The notes: a model not told the origin generated them from the letters alone. A DNA stretch of 64,000 nt from an uncultured Ruminococcus sp. (GCA_910584195.1 CAJTYV010000007.1:16949-80948); one strand, 5' to 3'; counted from the first letter of the stretch, positions 17,478-25,819 are shown. Program-made: numbers and translations.

Positions 17478-17876
17478 TTACTCCTTTCGCAGTGTGTCAT
17501 CGTGACACACATCATCTTTCCAACATGTTTCTAATAAATTATGAATTTGACTAATTCCTAAATTTATTGACTTTGCTGAGTATATTACAGCAGAGAAATC
17601 ATTTTCTATATTTTTTAGATAATATTCAACGGATATTTCTTTTGCAAATTCGCTTACAAAATATCCTTTATTTTTTAAAGCAATCAAGACTCCTTCATTA
17701 ACAAGAATCTGATAGGATTTTTTTATTGTTATAGCGCTTACTTTTTTTTCAGCGGCAAGTAAGCGTATTGATTTGATTGCATTTCCTGATTTGACTTCTC
17801 CGGATAATATTTGCTCTCTAATTTGATTTGCTATCTGCATATATAGTGGATTTTTAGATTTTGAATTAATTATCAA
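17478..17876 (-). CDS. GntR-family transcriptional regulator (short YtrA-like)
   Basis: About 132 residues if started at the TTG at 17876, which has GGGGGG seven bases upstream; the longer frame to 17915 has no site. The winged HTH is typical (PLYMQIANQIREQILSGEV, then IRLLAAEKKVSAITIKKSY and VLIALKNKGYFVSE). The C-terminal part is short, with no large ligand-binding domain, as in YtrA-like regulators. Palindromes TGTGTCAnCGTGACACA flank the gene at both ends and recur at 24412-24428, so autoregulation and one remote target are likely. Confidence 0.85.
   Translation of the reverse strand: MIINSKSKNPLYMQIANQIREQILSGEVKSGNAIKSIRLLAAEKKVSAITIKKSYQILVNEGVLIALKNKGYFVSEFAKEISVEYYLKNIENDFSAVIYSAKSINLGISQIHNLLETCWKDDVCHDDTLRKE
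17493..17509. promoter_or_regulatory. GntR operator copy 1
   Basis: TGTGTCATCGTGACACA, perfect 7-bp arms around TCG, within the 3' end of the regulator gene and 18 bp before the 34-residue peptide. Confidence 0.75.
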
Positions 17877-17895
17877 AATAATGTCCCCCCTTAGA

Positions 17896-17912
17896 TGTGT
17901 CACCGTGACACA
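17896..17912. promoter_or_regulatory. GntR operator copy 2
   Basis: TGTGTCACCGTGACACA, 20 bp before the likely TTG start of the GntR gene, in position for autoregulation. Confidence 0.8.
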
Positions 17913-18252
17913 CAAATCGAATTTAAAAAAATGTTATTTGAATTTTTTCATGTTTTTTACTCCTTTGTTTTTTATATTTTATAACCCCAAGGGGATTATA
18001 TTTCTGTCTCAAGAGATTGATTGAAATTTTCTGAAATTTATTTACGCATTGGAAAAAAGAAAAGGCGGCACTTTTCAACAATCTTAACAATTTCAACATC
18101 TTAAAATACTATTTGCCTACATAATATAAATTTATACTATTTGTAATATGTTGAAAACATAGATAATTATATATACCCATAATTCTTTCTTTTCCAAATG
18201 TAATCCCATTAGGTTTATTATATCATTGGGTACTAAGATATAGACTTTAATC
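17913..18252. other. AT-rich non-coding stretch between GntR and HTH_36 genes
   Basis: About 340 bp without a credible gene. It holds a palindrome around CCCCAAGGGG (17985-17994), a related CCCATTAGG near 18208, and two direct repeats of TTTCAACA-TCTTAA (about 18077-18110). These could be binding sites for the replication-type protein encoded next to it or a vegetative origin, but nothing decides this. Confidence 0.4.
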
Positions 18253-19017
18253 TCAGGGACTACCCCTGTTTAAAAAAAATTGCCCTTTTTCAAAAAAATT
18301 TCCAAAAACCACTTGACAATTCTGCAAATAAGTGCTATTATTTGAATTGAGCTTTTGGCTGTTATTTAACAGCTTTTCTGTCCGACTGTACTTGCAATGC
18401 AGTCGGGCAATTTTTTTGCAAACTTTACGTATTTTCCCACGGACAAAGAAAATTATCTGATAATGATTATCAACATAAACTCTTTTATTATGATTTGACT
18501 TGCGTCTGCTCTTTGCGATCAGCTTCATTGCTTCAAGTTCCGATATGGTTTTGATAACTGTTTCACGTTTCATTCCGGTCTGATTTGCAATATCATTGTA
18601 GCTGTTCCACGAATCTTTCAGTTTACTGCTGTAAGCCTTGCAGAGAAACAGATAGATCATCATTTGGCGCGGAACGAGACGTCCGAAAACGTGTCTGTCA
18701 ACAAAAAAGAAGCTGTCATCAGTTGGCAGCTTCTTTACTGTATATACATATGTACCTTTGTGCTTATTTGCCTTTATTTCACGTTTTAAAGGCGTTACAA
18801 GCTCTTTTTCGCTAAGTAATGCGATTACTTTTGCAACAGTCTGAACAGCCTTTATACCGCATTTCTGAGCGATCGTAGACTGCTTTACCTTAACGGCTGC
18901 CGCATCATCGAGCATCGGATATTCAGACGGCAGACTATTCATATATGCATATACTGCCATTTCCTGTGCGGTAAGTCCTGATTCAAATATTTTGTTGCTT
19001 AATTTGAATACGCTCAT
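18253..19017 (-). CDS. Helix-turn-helix protein with two winged-helix units (replication-initiator-like)
   Basis: 254 residues; AGAAAGGAGC precedes the ATG. The N-terminal half resembles HTH_36 domains of plasmid and ICE replication proteins (GLTAQEMAVYAYMNSLPS, VKQSTIAQKCGIKAVQTVAKV). A second winged helix follows at about residues 110-190 (NSYNDIANQTGMKRETVIKT). The C-terminus is basic, then Asn/Ser-rich. It may start intracellular replication of the excised ICE or act as a regulator. The repeats at 17985-18110 downstream are possible targets. Confidence 0.65.
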   Translation of the reverse strand: MSVFKLSNKIFESGLTAQEMAVYAYMNSLPSEYPMLDDAAAVKVKQSTIAQKCGIKAVQTVAKVIALLSEKELVTPLKREIKANKHKGTYVYTVKKLPTDDSFFFVDRHVFGRLVPRQMMIYLFLCKAYSSKLKDSWNSYNDIANQTGMKRETVIKTISELEAMKLIAKSRRKSNHNKRVYVDNHYQIIFFVRGKIRKVCKKIARLHCKYSRTEKLLNNSQKLNSNNSTYLQNCQVVFGNFFEKGQFFLNRGSP

Positions 19018-19042
19018 TTTCTTGCTCCTTTCTACAAAATTT

Positions 19043-19070
19043 AAAGCACTCGTTTTCAGGCGAGTGCTTT
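19043..19070. terminator. Terminator hairpin between Rpn remnant and HTH gene
   Basis: AAAGCACTCG pairs with CGAGTGCTTT over an 8-nt loop, with a T-run on the plus strand and AAATTTT on the other side. It would insulate the HTH gene from the Rpn gene. Confidence 0.65.
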
Positions 19071-19079
19071 TTGAGTATT

Positions 19080-19165
19080 TTATGATTTTATGTTTTTCAA
19101 CATCATCTGAATCTGTTCTTCAGGTATGCCGTTTTTACGCATTGCTTCGATCATTTGATTAATTC
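19080..19165 (-). pseudogene. Remnant of a second Rpn C-terminal tail
   Basis: Just past the rpn stop, in a shifted frame, the minus strand reads NQMIEAMRKNGIPEEQIQMM and ends at a stop. This parallels LIIEKMRKSGMSEEEINKIF at the end of the intact protein. It looks like the leftover of a longer or duplicated tail after recombination or a frameshift. Confidence 0.65.
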
Positions 19166-19989
19166 GAAAAAATCTTATTTATTTCTTCCTCTGACATTCC
19201 ACTTTTTCTCATTTTTTCGATAATGAGATTTCTTTCCTCAGCTCTGCCCTCAGCTCTGCCCTCAGCTCTGCCCAGTTCTAATGCTTTTTTCTTATCAGCT
19301 TTATTATAGGATTCTCTGAGATATTCCTCGTCAAATAATTCAGCCATCATATCTATGACCTCCTTTTCGTGGTTGCGGAGATAGGATACAAGATACCCTT
19401 TCTCTATGCAAATGCGGATCGTTTCCTTTGCGCACATAATACTGTCCCGATATATTTTTCTCTGTTCGTTGAACACTTTGCAGAAACCGATGTACTGTCC
19501 ATGAATAGTCATATCTGCTTCGTTCAGTACTTTGATTTTCAGTTCAACAGATGATTCTTCTCCGAAAAAGCTGTCACTGAACGATATTATATCAGGGCAG
19601 TTCTGTTCGCCGCTGTATACCACATATAATTCAGGCTTCGGCAGCTTTACTTTTGATGACGAATGTTCACTCTGCACCGTATCGGTCAAATAACGGCGGT
19701 ACGTTTCGGCTAAATAGAAAAGCATTCTCAGCGGCATATTAGGATTCCATACGCTTTGTGCTTCAACGAGCATTACAAACTTGTCTTTGACCAAGAATCC
19801 AAGGTCATTATAAAGCGTATTGACAAGTACAGATTTAATTGTCTGTATCTGAATATCCTCGATCGTTACCTGAGTATCTTCGGGATGCAGTTCCTTATAC
19901 AGCTGCAAAACGTTTTCTTCATTCGCAAACAGGTCAACGAATACGCTGTCTTTTGATTTTCGTTTGGTTTTTGATATTTCTTCCTGCAT
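19159..19989 (-). CDS. Rpn/YhgA-like PD-(D/E)XK nuclease (recombination-promoting nuclease family)
   Basis: 276 residues from the ATG at 19989 (GAGGTGAT upstream). It shows DSVFVDLFANEENVLQLYKEL, then LVNTLYNDLGFLVKDKFVMLVEAQS (the E..Q of the PD-(D/E)XK core) and the typical tail AEGRAEGRAEERNLIIEKMRKSG. Family members are DNA endonucleases linked to phage defence or RecA-independent recombination. The RAEG tail is coded by short direct repeats prone to slippage, and a second tail fragment follows (19080-19165). Upstream, 19999-20118 shows no gene. Confidence 0.85.
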   Translation of the reverse strand: MQEEISKTKRKSKDSVFVDLFANEENVLQLYKELHPEDTQVTIEDIQIQTIKSVLVNTLYNDLGFLVKDKFVMLVEAQSVWNPNMPLRMLFYLAETYRRYLTDTVQSEHSSSKVKLPKPELYVVYSGEQNCPDIISFSDSFFGEESSVELKIKVLNEADMTIHGQYIGFCKVFNEQRKIYRDSIMCAKETIRICIEKGYLVSYLRNHEKEVIDMMAELFDEEYLRESYNKADKKKALELGRAEGRAEGRAEERNLIIEKMRKSGMSEEEINKIFSN

Positions 19990-20118
19990 TGGTATCACCT
20001 CGAATAATAATTTCTTATAATATGATTATATCATACTGGAAATGAAAAATCAATAATTATTTTATGTTTTTTGATATATTTTAATTTATTTGCTCTCTTC
20101 AAAATACAAGTTTTAAAA

Positions 20119-20547
20119 TCAATAATTGCCGCATTTATAAAGTGCATCAAAGCAATTATTACATTCTTTTATATAATCGCCTTTGCCATTATTGCACATT
20201 CTGTAAGGAACAGCAACAGTATTACCGAAAAAGCATTGAAAAATAATTTCATGAGCATCAGGATTATAATTTTCGCCCATACCATATTCGTATTTATTTT
20301 CAAAATACATTATCATATATTTATCGGTTACTGACGTAATTTCACCCATTGCATAATCATGCAGAGGGAAATCGTCAATTATCGCCTTTCTACAAGCGGA
20401 AATCAAACATTGATGAGTGCGCAAATCACACCAGTCGATGTCGTTTAGATTTATAATTTGATTTTCTCCTATGCTGTTTTTTAATATCTCCAGTGCAAGT
20501 TTGAAAGATTTTTTTTCGATTTCGGCAGATATTCTTGTTTCCAACAT
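20119..20547 (-). CDS. Hypothetical protein, last gene of the 22.9-20.1 kb operon
   Basis: 142 residues from the ATG at 20547 (GAAAGGAAA upstream). The C-terminal CxxCfdalYKCG cluster could bind metal; no family recognised. Start and stop spacing with the genes before it suggests one transcript from box 7. Confidence 0.6.
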   Translation of the reverse strand: MLETRISAEIEKKSFKLALEILKNSIGENQIINLNDIDWCDLRTHQCLISACRKAIIDDFPLHDYAMGEITSVTDKYMIMYFENKYEYGMGENYNPDAHEIIFQCFFGNTVAVPYRMCNNGKGDYIKECNNCFDALYKCGNY

Positions 20548-20563
20548 TTTTATTTTCCTTTCT

Positions 20564-20761
20564 TTATAAACTTTCAGGATCAATTCCTATTACCTGAGAA
20601 AGGTCAGTTGTTTTTATCACAGAACGAATTTCATCTTCTGCCATCTTTGACATTCCTGAAAGTATCTCGGCTTTCGGGTCTGTTATTATAATGTCCTCTT
20701 GTTTTAATCCCGAACGCTCTAATACAGATGATATATAAGAGTTAGTAATTCGTTTAAACAT
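20564..20761 (-). CDS. Small hypothetical protein
   Basis: 65 residues, with GAAAGGAGC before the ATG. Predicted helical, no membrane segment, no recognised family. Confidence 0.6.
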   Translation of the reverse strand: MFKRITNSYISSVLERSGLKQEDIIITDPKAEILSGMSKMAEDEIRSVIKTTDLSQVIGIDPESL

Positions 20762-20793
20762 ATATGCTCCTTTCGTTTCATTGCCTTACAATG

Positions 20794-21381
20794 CTAAAAA
20801 ATATTCTCAACTGAAATATCAGGAAATGTAATCAAAGCACATCTGAACACACAAACCGTTGTTGTTCCCAAGCGTTTTTTAACAATTGGGGTGTGATGAT
20901 GTCCGCAAATATTTAGCTTTACTCTGTTCTTCAGGTTGTATAAATCAATTCCGAGCAATCCTGAATGCGGCTTGTCATTGCCGATTAAATGATACATGGA
21001 ATCATGAGAAAGCAGAACATCCGCTTTTTGAAGCTTATTGCCAAGCTTCAAACTCTCACGCTGTGAAAACATTGGATAGTCACCATGCTTGTATCGAGCA
21101 GAACCTGAAAATCCTGCAAAGCTGTAACCGCAGCGTTCCACGCATTGTTCATGTATGTTTTCTGCTCCGCCAAGCTCTGGCGTATTCCAGTCATCATGAT
21201 TTCCGGCAACAGCAAGAATTGGTTTGTTGTAAACATATTCTTTTATCAACCGAATCGCATTGACAGGAATATCGCCGAGCAGTACACAAATATCATAATC
21301 GAGATTTTTAATTTGGCTTAATTCTTCATCTGTGTACCAATGCAAATCCGATATGGCGAGGATTTTCAAAACACCTTTCAT
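20794..21381 (-). CDS. Calcineurin-like metallophosphoesterase
   Basis: 195 residues from the ATG at 21381, which overlaps the previous stop as ATGA. The metal-binding motifs appear in order: SDLHW, LLGDIP, AGNHDDW, SHDSM and GHHHTP. It is a single small phosphoesterase domain; the substrate cannot be told from sequence. Coupling to the zinc-ribbon protein upstream suggests a joint function. Confidence 0.88.
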   Translation of the reverse strand: MKGVLKILAISDLHWYTDEELSQIKNLDYDICVLLGDIPVNAIRLIKEYVYNKPILAVAGNHDDWNTPELGGAENIHEQCVERCGYSFAGFSGSARYKHGDYPMFSQRESLKLGNKLQKADVLLSHDSMYHLIGNDKPHSGLLGIDLYNLKNRVKLNICGHHHTPIVKKRLGTTTVCVFRCALITFPDISVENIF

Positions 21382-22418
21382 GTTTTTTGATTCCAGTCTT
21401 CTATGCACAATTCTACATTGTATGACTGCAAACTTCTACAATCGCACTTTGCTTTATTCATGCAGATTATCGTATATGGTGAACCGCTTTCATAACTTTT
21501 CAGATCTTTTCCAACTATCCATGGATAGTAACCACATTTTGGACAACGTTTCAAATTATCCCAAGGATGTGATGCCTTTCCCACTCCTGAGTGTCCGAAA
21601 ATAAAGCCGTTTGTTTTGGCTTTTCTTTCAGTTTCAATAAATGAATTTTGTTGAGGAGATATATACATATTTATCATCATTTCGTTCAGCGTATCAATTA
21701 CTTTTCTTGATTTATCCCATAATTCACAGGTTTCAAGCTGTTCTCTGTTTTCATATATTTCACTTACAGCATTTTCAAGAATGTCTGCTACATAGGAATA
21801 TTCATAGTTGTCTGCACCGTTGTAATAGCTCCAGAAGTTTCCGCCTTTTGACACAGTATCATTGTAAATCTCTATCTGTTTGGGATATTGTTCTGTAAAT
21901 TCTTTTTGATATCCTCTTGCAATTTCAAAATCATGTCTATCTTCTTCACGATAATATTCGTCTTTTAAACTTTTTTCCCATTTATCCAAATCAGTGAGAA
22001 TATAGGCGATATACAGAGTTTTTAAAGTCATTTCTACAAGATGAATTTTGCATATTTCAGCCTTAATTGCATCAAGGAATTTCATTAGATTTACTTGTCC
22101 CATATACAGACGTTCATAAACGTGCAAACTCCAACAACCGCCTACACACTCTAATCTGTATTCTGAATGGACAAAACGCTTTTTTGTACCATTTGAAACC
22201 GTGTAATATCCATATCCATCACTGGTACAGCAATGCCATACAGTAACTTTTTCATCATGAAAAGCATTAATCACATCAGATAAATTATCTATATCCTGTC
22301 TTAACGCTTTTTCATGACGTTCCTGAAAGTCTTGTCTATACATTTCAGATTTTTCTTTCGACATGATTGTTTTCTTTAAATAACGCTCATTAAAGACGTT
22401 ATGAATAAAGTTTAACAT
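21378..22418 (-). CDS. Hypothetical protein with C-terminal Lar-like zinc ribbon
   Basis: 346 residues. The first 285 or so are helical and charged, with no recognised family. The last 55 residues form a zinc ribbon: CPKCGYYPWIVG, then IICMNKAKCDCR, then IEDWNQK. This resembles the Lar restriction-alleviation family (CPxCG...C..C......A...WN). It overlaps the gene before it by about 20 bp and the phosphoesterase after it by 4 bp. An antirestriction role is inference. Confidence 0.65.
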   Translation of the reverse strand: MLNFIHNVFNERYLKKTIMSKEKSEMYRQDFQERHEKALRQDIDNLSDVINAFHDEKVTVWHCCTSDGYGYYTVSNGTKKRFVHSEYRLECVGGCWSLHVYERLYMGQVNLMKFLDAIKAEICKIHLVEMTLKTLYIAYILTDLDKWEKSLKDEYYREEDRHDFEIARGYQKEFTEQYPKQIEIYNDTVSKGGNFWSYYNGADNYEYSYVADILENAVSEIYENREQLETCELWDKSRKVIDTLNEMMINMYISPQQNSFIETERKAKTNGFIFGHSGVGKASHPWDNLKRCPKCGYYPWIVGKDLKSYESGSPYTIICMNKAKCDCRSLQSYNVELCIEDWNQKT

Positions 22419-22935
22419 ATTCTTTACTTCCTCTTAATTTGATTGCATTTTTGATTTTTTTCAGTCTTATCCAAGCCGTCAATATATGAAGTATTTTTAA
22501 CAATACCAAGGCAATACAAGCTGTCAGGCTTTCGTAATACCTTATCTGTGAAAAAAATACTATTAGTGTTATAACGGAAAACCATGCAAGACTAATTTTT
22601 GAAGCCTTTTCATATTTTACCGCTGCTATTACGTATTTTTCTCGTTCTTTTTCATTCAGAATATCGTAATTTTCGATTAGAAATTCGTCAAGTCTGATAT
22701 TTGACCTTTCGTATCCATAAAATTCAACGCATTCATTAGTGGCAATGTCAATCGCTTGCGAACGATAATCTGATTCCATCGTACACGGAGTTATGTCTTT
22801 TACATTCTTTACTACAGAGTATTTTTTGAGTATGCCTTTTGGTTGTAATGTCGTTATATCTCTAAGTACAATGTGGTATTTTTCATCATTGTAGTAATAT
22901 GGTTTTACTTGAATTTCTTTACTTCGCTTAAACAA
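22399..22935 (-). CDS. Hypothetical membrane protein
   Basis: 178 residues, TTG start with AGAAAGGAAAG six bases upstream. A soluble N-terminal part is followed by two hydrophobic segments (about 120-137 and 143-157), then a basic tail. It is the first gene of the operon down to 20119. Box 7 lies 16 bp upstream of the start codon, so that box is probably the promoter itself. Confidence 0.6.
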   Translation of the reverse strand: MFKRSKEIQVKPYYYNDEKYHIVLRDITTLQPKGILKKYSVVKNVKDITPCTMESDYRSQAIDIATNECVEFYGYERSNIRLDEFLIENYDILNEKEREKYVIAAVKYEKASKISLAWFSVITLIVFFSQIRYYESLTACIALVLLKILHILTAWIRLKKIKNAIKLRGSKEYVKLYS

Positions 22936-22951
22936 TTTTCTTTCCTTTCTT

Positions 22952-22970
22952 TTGTGCTATAATAGCACAA
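22952..22970. promoter_or_regulatory. ICE palindrome box 7
   Basis: TTGTGCTATAATAGCACAA, full consensus, 16 bp upstream of the 22935 start. No other promoter is visible. Confidence 0.8.
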
Positions 22971-23009
22971 TTTAGTATGATCTTCTTGTGAATCATGCTT
23001 TTAAGTGAT

Positions 23010-23984
23010 TCACCTTTTTAAAGGAGAAGTTTTCTTCTTTTCGGGCGGAGGTTTGGTAATGTAAGCGATAAGCTCCTCGTTCATATCTTTAGTTTTAAGA
23101 ACGTGATCCACGACTTTGAATCCCATAGCTTCATATTTTGGAACGTATTTAGCAGCAGCTTCACGACCTGCCTTATCGTTATCGAGGACGAAATGTATTT
23201 CTTTTACTTCGGGATGCGATTTTAGATAATGCTCCAACGCAACATCAGACGTTCCCGAAAGACATATTCGTGAGTGCATTTTCCATGCTTCCGAACTTTT
23301 TGTAATATGGTTTGCCATTGTTGCATGACTAAGCAAATCTATCGGAGCTTCAAAAACGTACAGCTTGCCTTTTGAAGTTCCCTCCATAGAAAAAGAAAAA
23401 TGCTTATCGCTTCCGCTGCAATCTCCACGATATTGTACTTGATTATTCGTTCCTCGCACACAAGCAAACGCAGCTTCGTTTTGCTCGTTGTAGCCGACGA
23501 AAACAACGTTATTTCTTTCATCCTGATAGATTTTCTTATCAATCATCATTTGCGAAATGATATTGCTGTCTATGTATCGGGATTTGTTAAGATATGCAAA
23601 AGCTCTTGAAAACTTTCCTTCGCATTTTTTAGGCAGTACAAGTTCCTTAACTTCGGGAATTTTCGGAGTTTCTGTTTTAGGCAGCGTTGGTGTATGCGAA
23701 ACTCCCGAACCGCCTGTAAGCTCTAATACTGCGTCTTGAAAGTTCATGCCCATTACAGTCTGGAGAAAAGAAATAGCGTCACCGCCATGCTCTCCGCTGC
23801 TCCAACGTTTCCAACCTCGGCGATTTTCAAAAATTGAAAGACTTGACAGATCGCCTGAAAACTTTTGCTTGACTTTTATTTTATAACTGCTGCCTTTCTT
23901 TTCAAGCTGATAGCCTTTTGAAGTCAGATAATCCACAAGATCAACCTGATTGGCTGTTTCCTTTTGTTCTTTTGTGACTTGCAT
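23010..23984 (-). CDS. DUF3991/Toprim primase-like protein
   Basis: 324 residues; GGAGGT precedes the ATG. The N-terminal region (about 10-95) with SGEHGGDAISFLQ resembles the zinc-finger/DUF3991 part of ICE primase-like proteins. The Toprim_2 domain (about 195-300) has VFEAPIDLLSH (catalytic Glu) and LDNDKAGREAA (DxD region). It may make primers or act on DNA in the recipient. The cysteine zinc ligands of true DnaG are absent, so activity is uncertain. Confidence 0.8.
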   Translation of the reverse strand: MQVTKEQKETANQVDLVDYLTSKGYQLEKKGSSYKIKVKQKFSGDLSSLSIFENRRGWKRWSSGEHGGDAISFLQTVMGMNFQDAVLELTGGSGVSHTPTLPKTETPKIPEVKELVLPKKCEGKFSRAFAYLNKSRYIDSNIISQMMIDKKIYQDERNNVVFVGYNEQNEAAFACVRGTNNQVQYRGDCSGSDKHFSFSMEGTSKGKLYVFEAPIDLLSHATMANHITKSSEAWKMHSRICLSGTSDVALEHYLKSHPEVKEIHFVLDNDKAGREAAAKYVPKYEAMGFKVVDHVLKTKDMNEELIAYITKPPPEKKKTSPLKR

Positions 23985-24040
23985 TATGTACCTCCGTTTC
24001 TGAAATAAAAAACAGTACTGCGTTAGCCCTGTTTTTTGGT

Positions 24041-24088
24041 TTATTCACTTACATCAGTGGTGTTGTTCATATCGTCAATTTTTCTCAT
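24041..24088 (-). CDS. Possible 15-residue micro-ORF
   Basis: MRKIDDMNNTTDVSE starts in an ATGA overlap with the previous stop and has GAGGTAG in position. Its length gives no statistical support; only the coupling makes it notable. An imperfect AAAACAG/CTGTTTT hairpin follows (24008-24036). Confidence 0.25.
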   Translation of the reverse strand: MRKIDDMNNTTDVSE

Positions 24089-24393
24089 TTTTCTACCTCA
24101 TTTTTAGCAAATGATATTATAAAAAGTAAGCCTGATACAATTACCGCAAACATCAAAACTACCATAAAAAACTTTATAGCAGAATCGTCATTTGCCTCCA
24201 AAGTTTTAAAGCATCGTGCAAACGCAATGGCATGGCAAAACAATACAAATAAAGCTGATATTGCCTTAGCAAAAATCCCTAAGTTAAAGTCGAAAAATGC
24301 AAAGCCATCTTTGTTTTTCTTCTCCGTGTTTTCGCTAACTTTCGTATTTTTATTTGTTTCATCAAAATCATTCATTCCATTATAATTTTTCAT
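24085..24393 (-). CDS. Small two-span membrane protein under GntR operator
   Basis: 102 residues from the ATG at 24393 (GGAAAATAAA upstream). An Asn/Lys/Glu-rich N-terminus is followed by two hydrophobic segments (about 42-60 and 74-94). No family recognised. The GntR-type palindrome at 24412-24428 lies 18 bp upstream, so this gene should belong to the regulon of the 17478 regulator. Confidence 0.65.
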   Translation of the reverse strand: MKNYNGMNDFDETNKNTKVSENTEKKNKDGFAFFDFNLGIFAKAISALFVLFCHAIAFARCFKTLEANDDSAIKFFMVVLMFAVIVSGLLFIISFAKNEVEK

Positions 24394-24411
24394 TTTATTT
24401 TCCTTTCCGAG

Positions 24412-24428
24412 TGTGTCACCGTGACACA
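24412..24428. promoter_or_regulatory. GntR operator copy 3
   Basis: TGTGTCACCGTGACACA, identical to the copy in front of the GntR gene 6.5 kb away. Confidence 0.8.
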
Positions 24429-24450
24429 TTTAAGTACACTTTTAACTTTA

Positions 24451-24477
24451 AAAACAGGACTGCGTTAGTCCTGTTTT
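24451..24477 (-). terminator. Terminator of the first Xre gene
   Basis: AAAACAGGACT/AGTCCTGTTTT around a 5-nt loop, overlapping the stop region of the Xre gene. A near-identical hairpin ends the second Xre gene at 25794-25819. Confidence 0.8.
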
Positions 24478-24698
24478 TCTGATTTTTTATGAAGTATTGG
24501 ATCATCTGTACGTCCGACAAGGTAATCAAGGCTGATATTGAAACAGTCTGCCAATGCAATAAGAGTATCAAATGCTGGTTTGCACTGACCGTATTCCAAT
24601 GCCTGATAATTTCTCTCTGCAAAATTTATAGAGTTTGCTACTTCCTTTTGTGTCTTTTTTTGAGATTTGCGAATTTCTCTTAAACGTTCATTAAACAT
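24465..24698 (-). CDS. Xre-family repressor 1
   Basis: 77 residues. The HTH covers about residues 6-60 (SQKKTQKEVANSINFAERNY, ISLDYLVGR). The last 17 residues (GRTDDPILHKKSEKQD) are identical to those of the Xre gene at 25810. It is divergent from the membrane protein at 24770. The palindrome ACACGAT/ATCGTGT within that promoter is its likely operator. Confidence 0.85.
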   Translation of the reverse strand: MFNERLREIRKSQKKTQKEVANSINFAERNYQALEYGQCKPAFDTLIALADCFNISLDYLVGRTDDPILHKKSEKQD

Positions 24699-24713
24699 TT
24701 TTATTCCTTTCTG

Positions 24714-24742
24714 TTGACACGATGAATTTATCGTGTTATAAT
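24714..24742 (+). promoter_or_regulatory. Promoter with ACACGAT palindrome
   Basis: TTGACA (24714-24719), a 17-bp spacer and TATAAT (24737-24742). ACACGAT and ATCGTGT (24717-24736) span the spacer; a protein bound there would shut the promoter. Confidence 0.8.
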
Positions 24743-24769
24743 ATTTTTAATATTTACATGGGACGGAGA

Positions 24770-25303
24770 ATGAATATGTTTGTATTACTTATTTTAGGAA
24801 TTATATTATTTTGCTTTGGTTTATTTGAATTATATATTTTGGTTATACCTCATCACCTTTCTGCCAAACAGATACATGGCATTAAAACTAATGGTATTAT
24901 ACATTTTACTACTGAAAATGCTACAAAAGATATTCTTAGTTCACTTAAAGTTAAATCGGACAGCAGCCATATTTCCTATTTCTTTATTAATCAGAATATT
25001 CCTTTAAATATCATTGAATATAATCACTTATCTTCAACGGAAATTTGCATAAATATTAGTAATTTGTCGGAAAAGCAAATAAATAATTTAAGAATAAGGA
25101 AAAATGACCATGCTTTGTTATATAAAAATGATTTTATTATCGAACCCAATAATTCAATACAATGCTTAAAATCATTTGATAAAGTTATTTGTAATAATAG
25201 CAAATATTTAAAATTAAAGAATAGAGCTGTACCTTTAAGTGCTGCGTGTATTTTAGTAGGTATTATTCTTATATCTATTTCATTAAGTAAATCATTATAT
25301 TGA
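24770..25303 (+). CDS. Hypothetical membrane protein, divergent from Xre 1
   Basis: 177 residues from the ATG at 24770 (an ATG at 24776 is also possible; GGACGGAG lies upstream). One membrane segment at each end (about 3-24 and 153-173) encloses a soluble domain of about 125 residues with no recognised family. It is the single target of the Xre-controlled promoter and overlaps the convergent macrodomain gene at the 3' end. It could be a membrane effector repressed in the resting state, but no such family is recognised. Confidence 0.65.
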   Translation: MNMFVLLILGIILFCFGLFELYILVIPHHLSAKQIHGIKTNGIIHFTTENATKDILSSLKVKSDSSHISYFFINQNIPLNIIEYNHLSSTEICINISNLSEKQINNLRIRKNDHALLYKNDFIIEPNNSIQCLKSFDKVICNNSKYLKLKNRAVPLSAACILVGIILISISLSKSLY

Positions 25304-25781
25304 TTTTCGGATAAAATTCAGCTTCATTGCGAATAAGTTCCATAACCTTGTCGTTTGTTAAACCGCCTGTTCCGCAGCCAAGACATGGAATAGCGAGACT
25401 TTTGTAGTCAGAATTGTGACAATACTCAAATATCTTTTTGATGACCTCTGAAACATCTTTTATATTGCTGTAACTTGCAGGATAACGCATTGTAACAGCA
25501 TGAATAATTTCTTTGCATTTCAGTCCGAAATTTTCTGTTACGAAAAAGTCTCCTGCTTTTGTTCCAAATAACCATGACGTTATTTTTGAATATTTTCGTG
25601 CCGCTGTCAATGCCTTGTTTTCAATAGCTCCATGAGTATAATAATTAAGATGTTCTGCTACTCCTTTGTGTAACTCTGATTGGCATCGTTTTCCTCCCAT
25701 CCAACCACAGCCGTTCGCTGCATTGACTATTACATCTGCTTCGGCAAATGCAATTTCTTTATCATAAACTATTTCTACCAT
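25275..25781 (-). CDS. Macrodomain protein (ADP-ribose binding)
   Basis: 168 residues from the ATG at 25781 (AAAGGAG upstream). It has the conserved ADVIVNAANGCGWMGG loop at residues 12-28 and AIPCLGCGTGG at about 130-140. It resembles the ADP-ribosylhydrolase or DarG-type macrodomains. It is the second gene after Xre 2, separated by a terminator-like hairpin. No DarT-like partner was found beside it. Confidence 0.85.
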   Translation of the reverse strand: MVEIVYDKEIAFAEADVIVNAANGCGWMGGKRCQSELHKGVAEHLNYYTHGAIENKALTAARKYSKITSWLFGTKAGDFFVTENFGLKCKEIIHAVTMRYPASYSNIKDVSEVIKKIFEYCHNSDYKSLAIPCLGCGTGGLTNDKVMELIRNEAEFYPKINIMIYLMK

Positions 25782-25793
25782 TTTTTTCTCCTT

Positions 25794-25819
25794 TAAAAAC
25801 AGGACTGTGTTAGTCCTGT
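25794..25819 (-). terminator. Terminator-like hairpin after Xre 2
   Basis: AAAACAGGACT/AGTCCTGTTTT, the same hairpin as at 24451-24477 apart from one loop base. Here it lies between Xre 2 and the macrodomain gene, so it may act as a partial stop. Confidence 0.7.
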
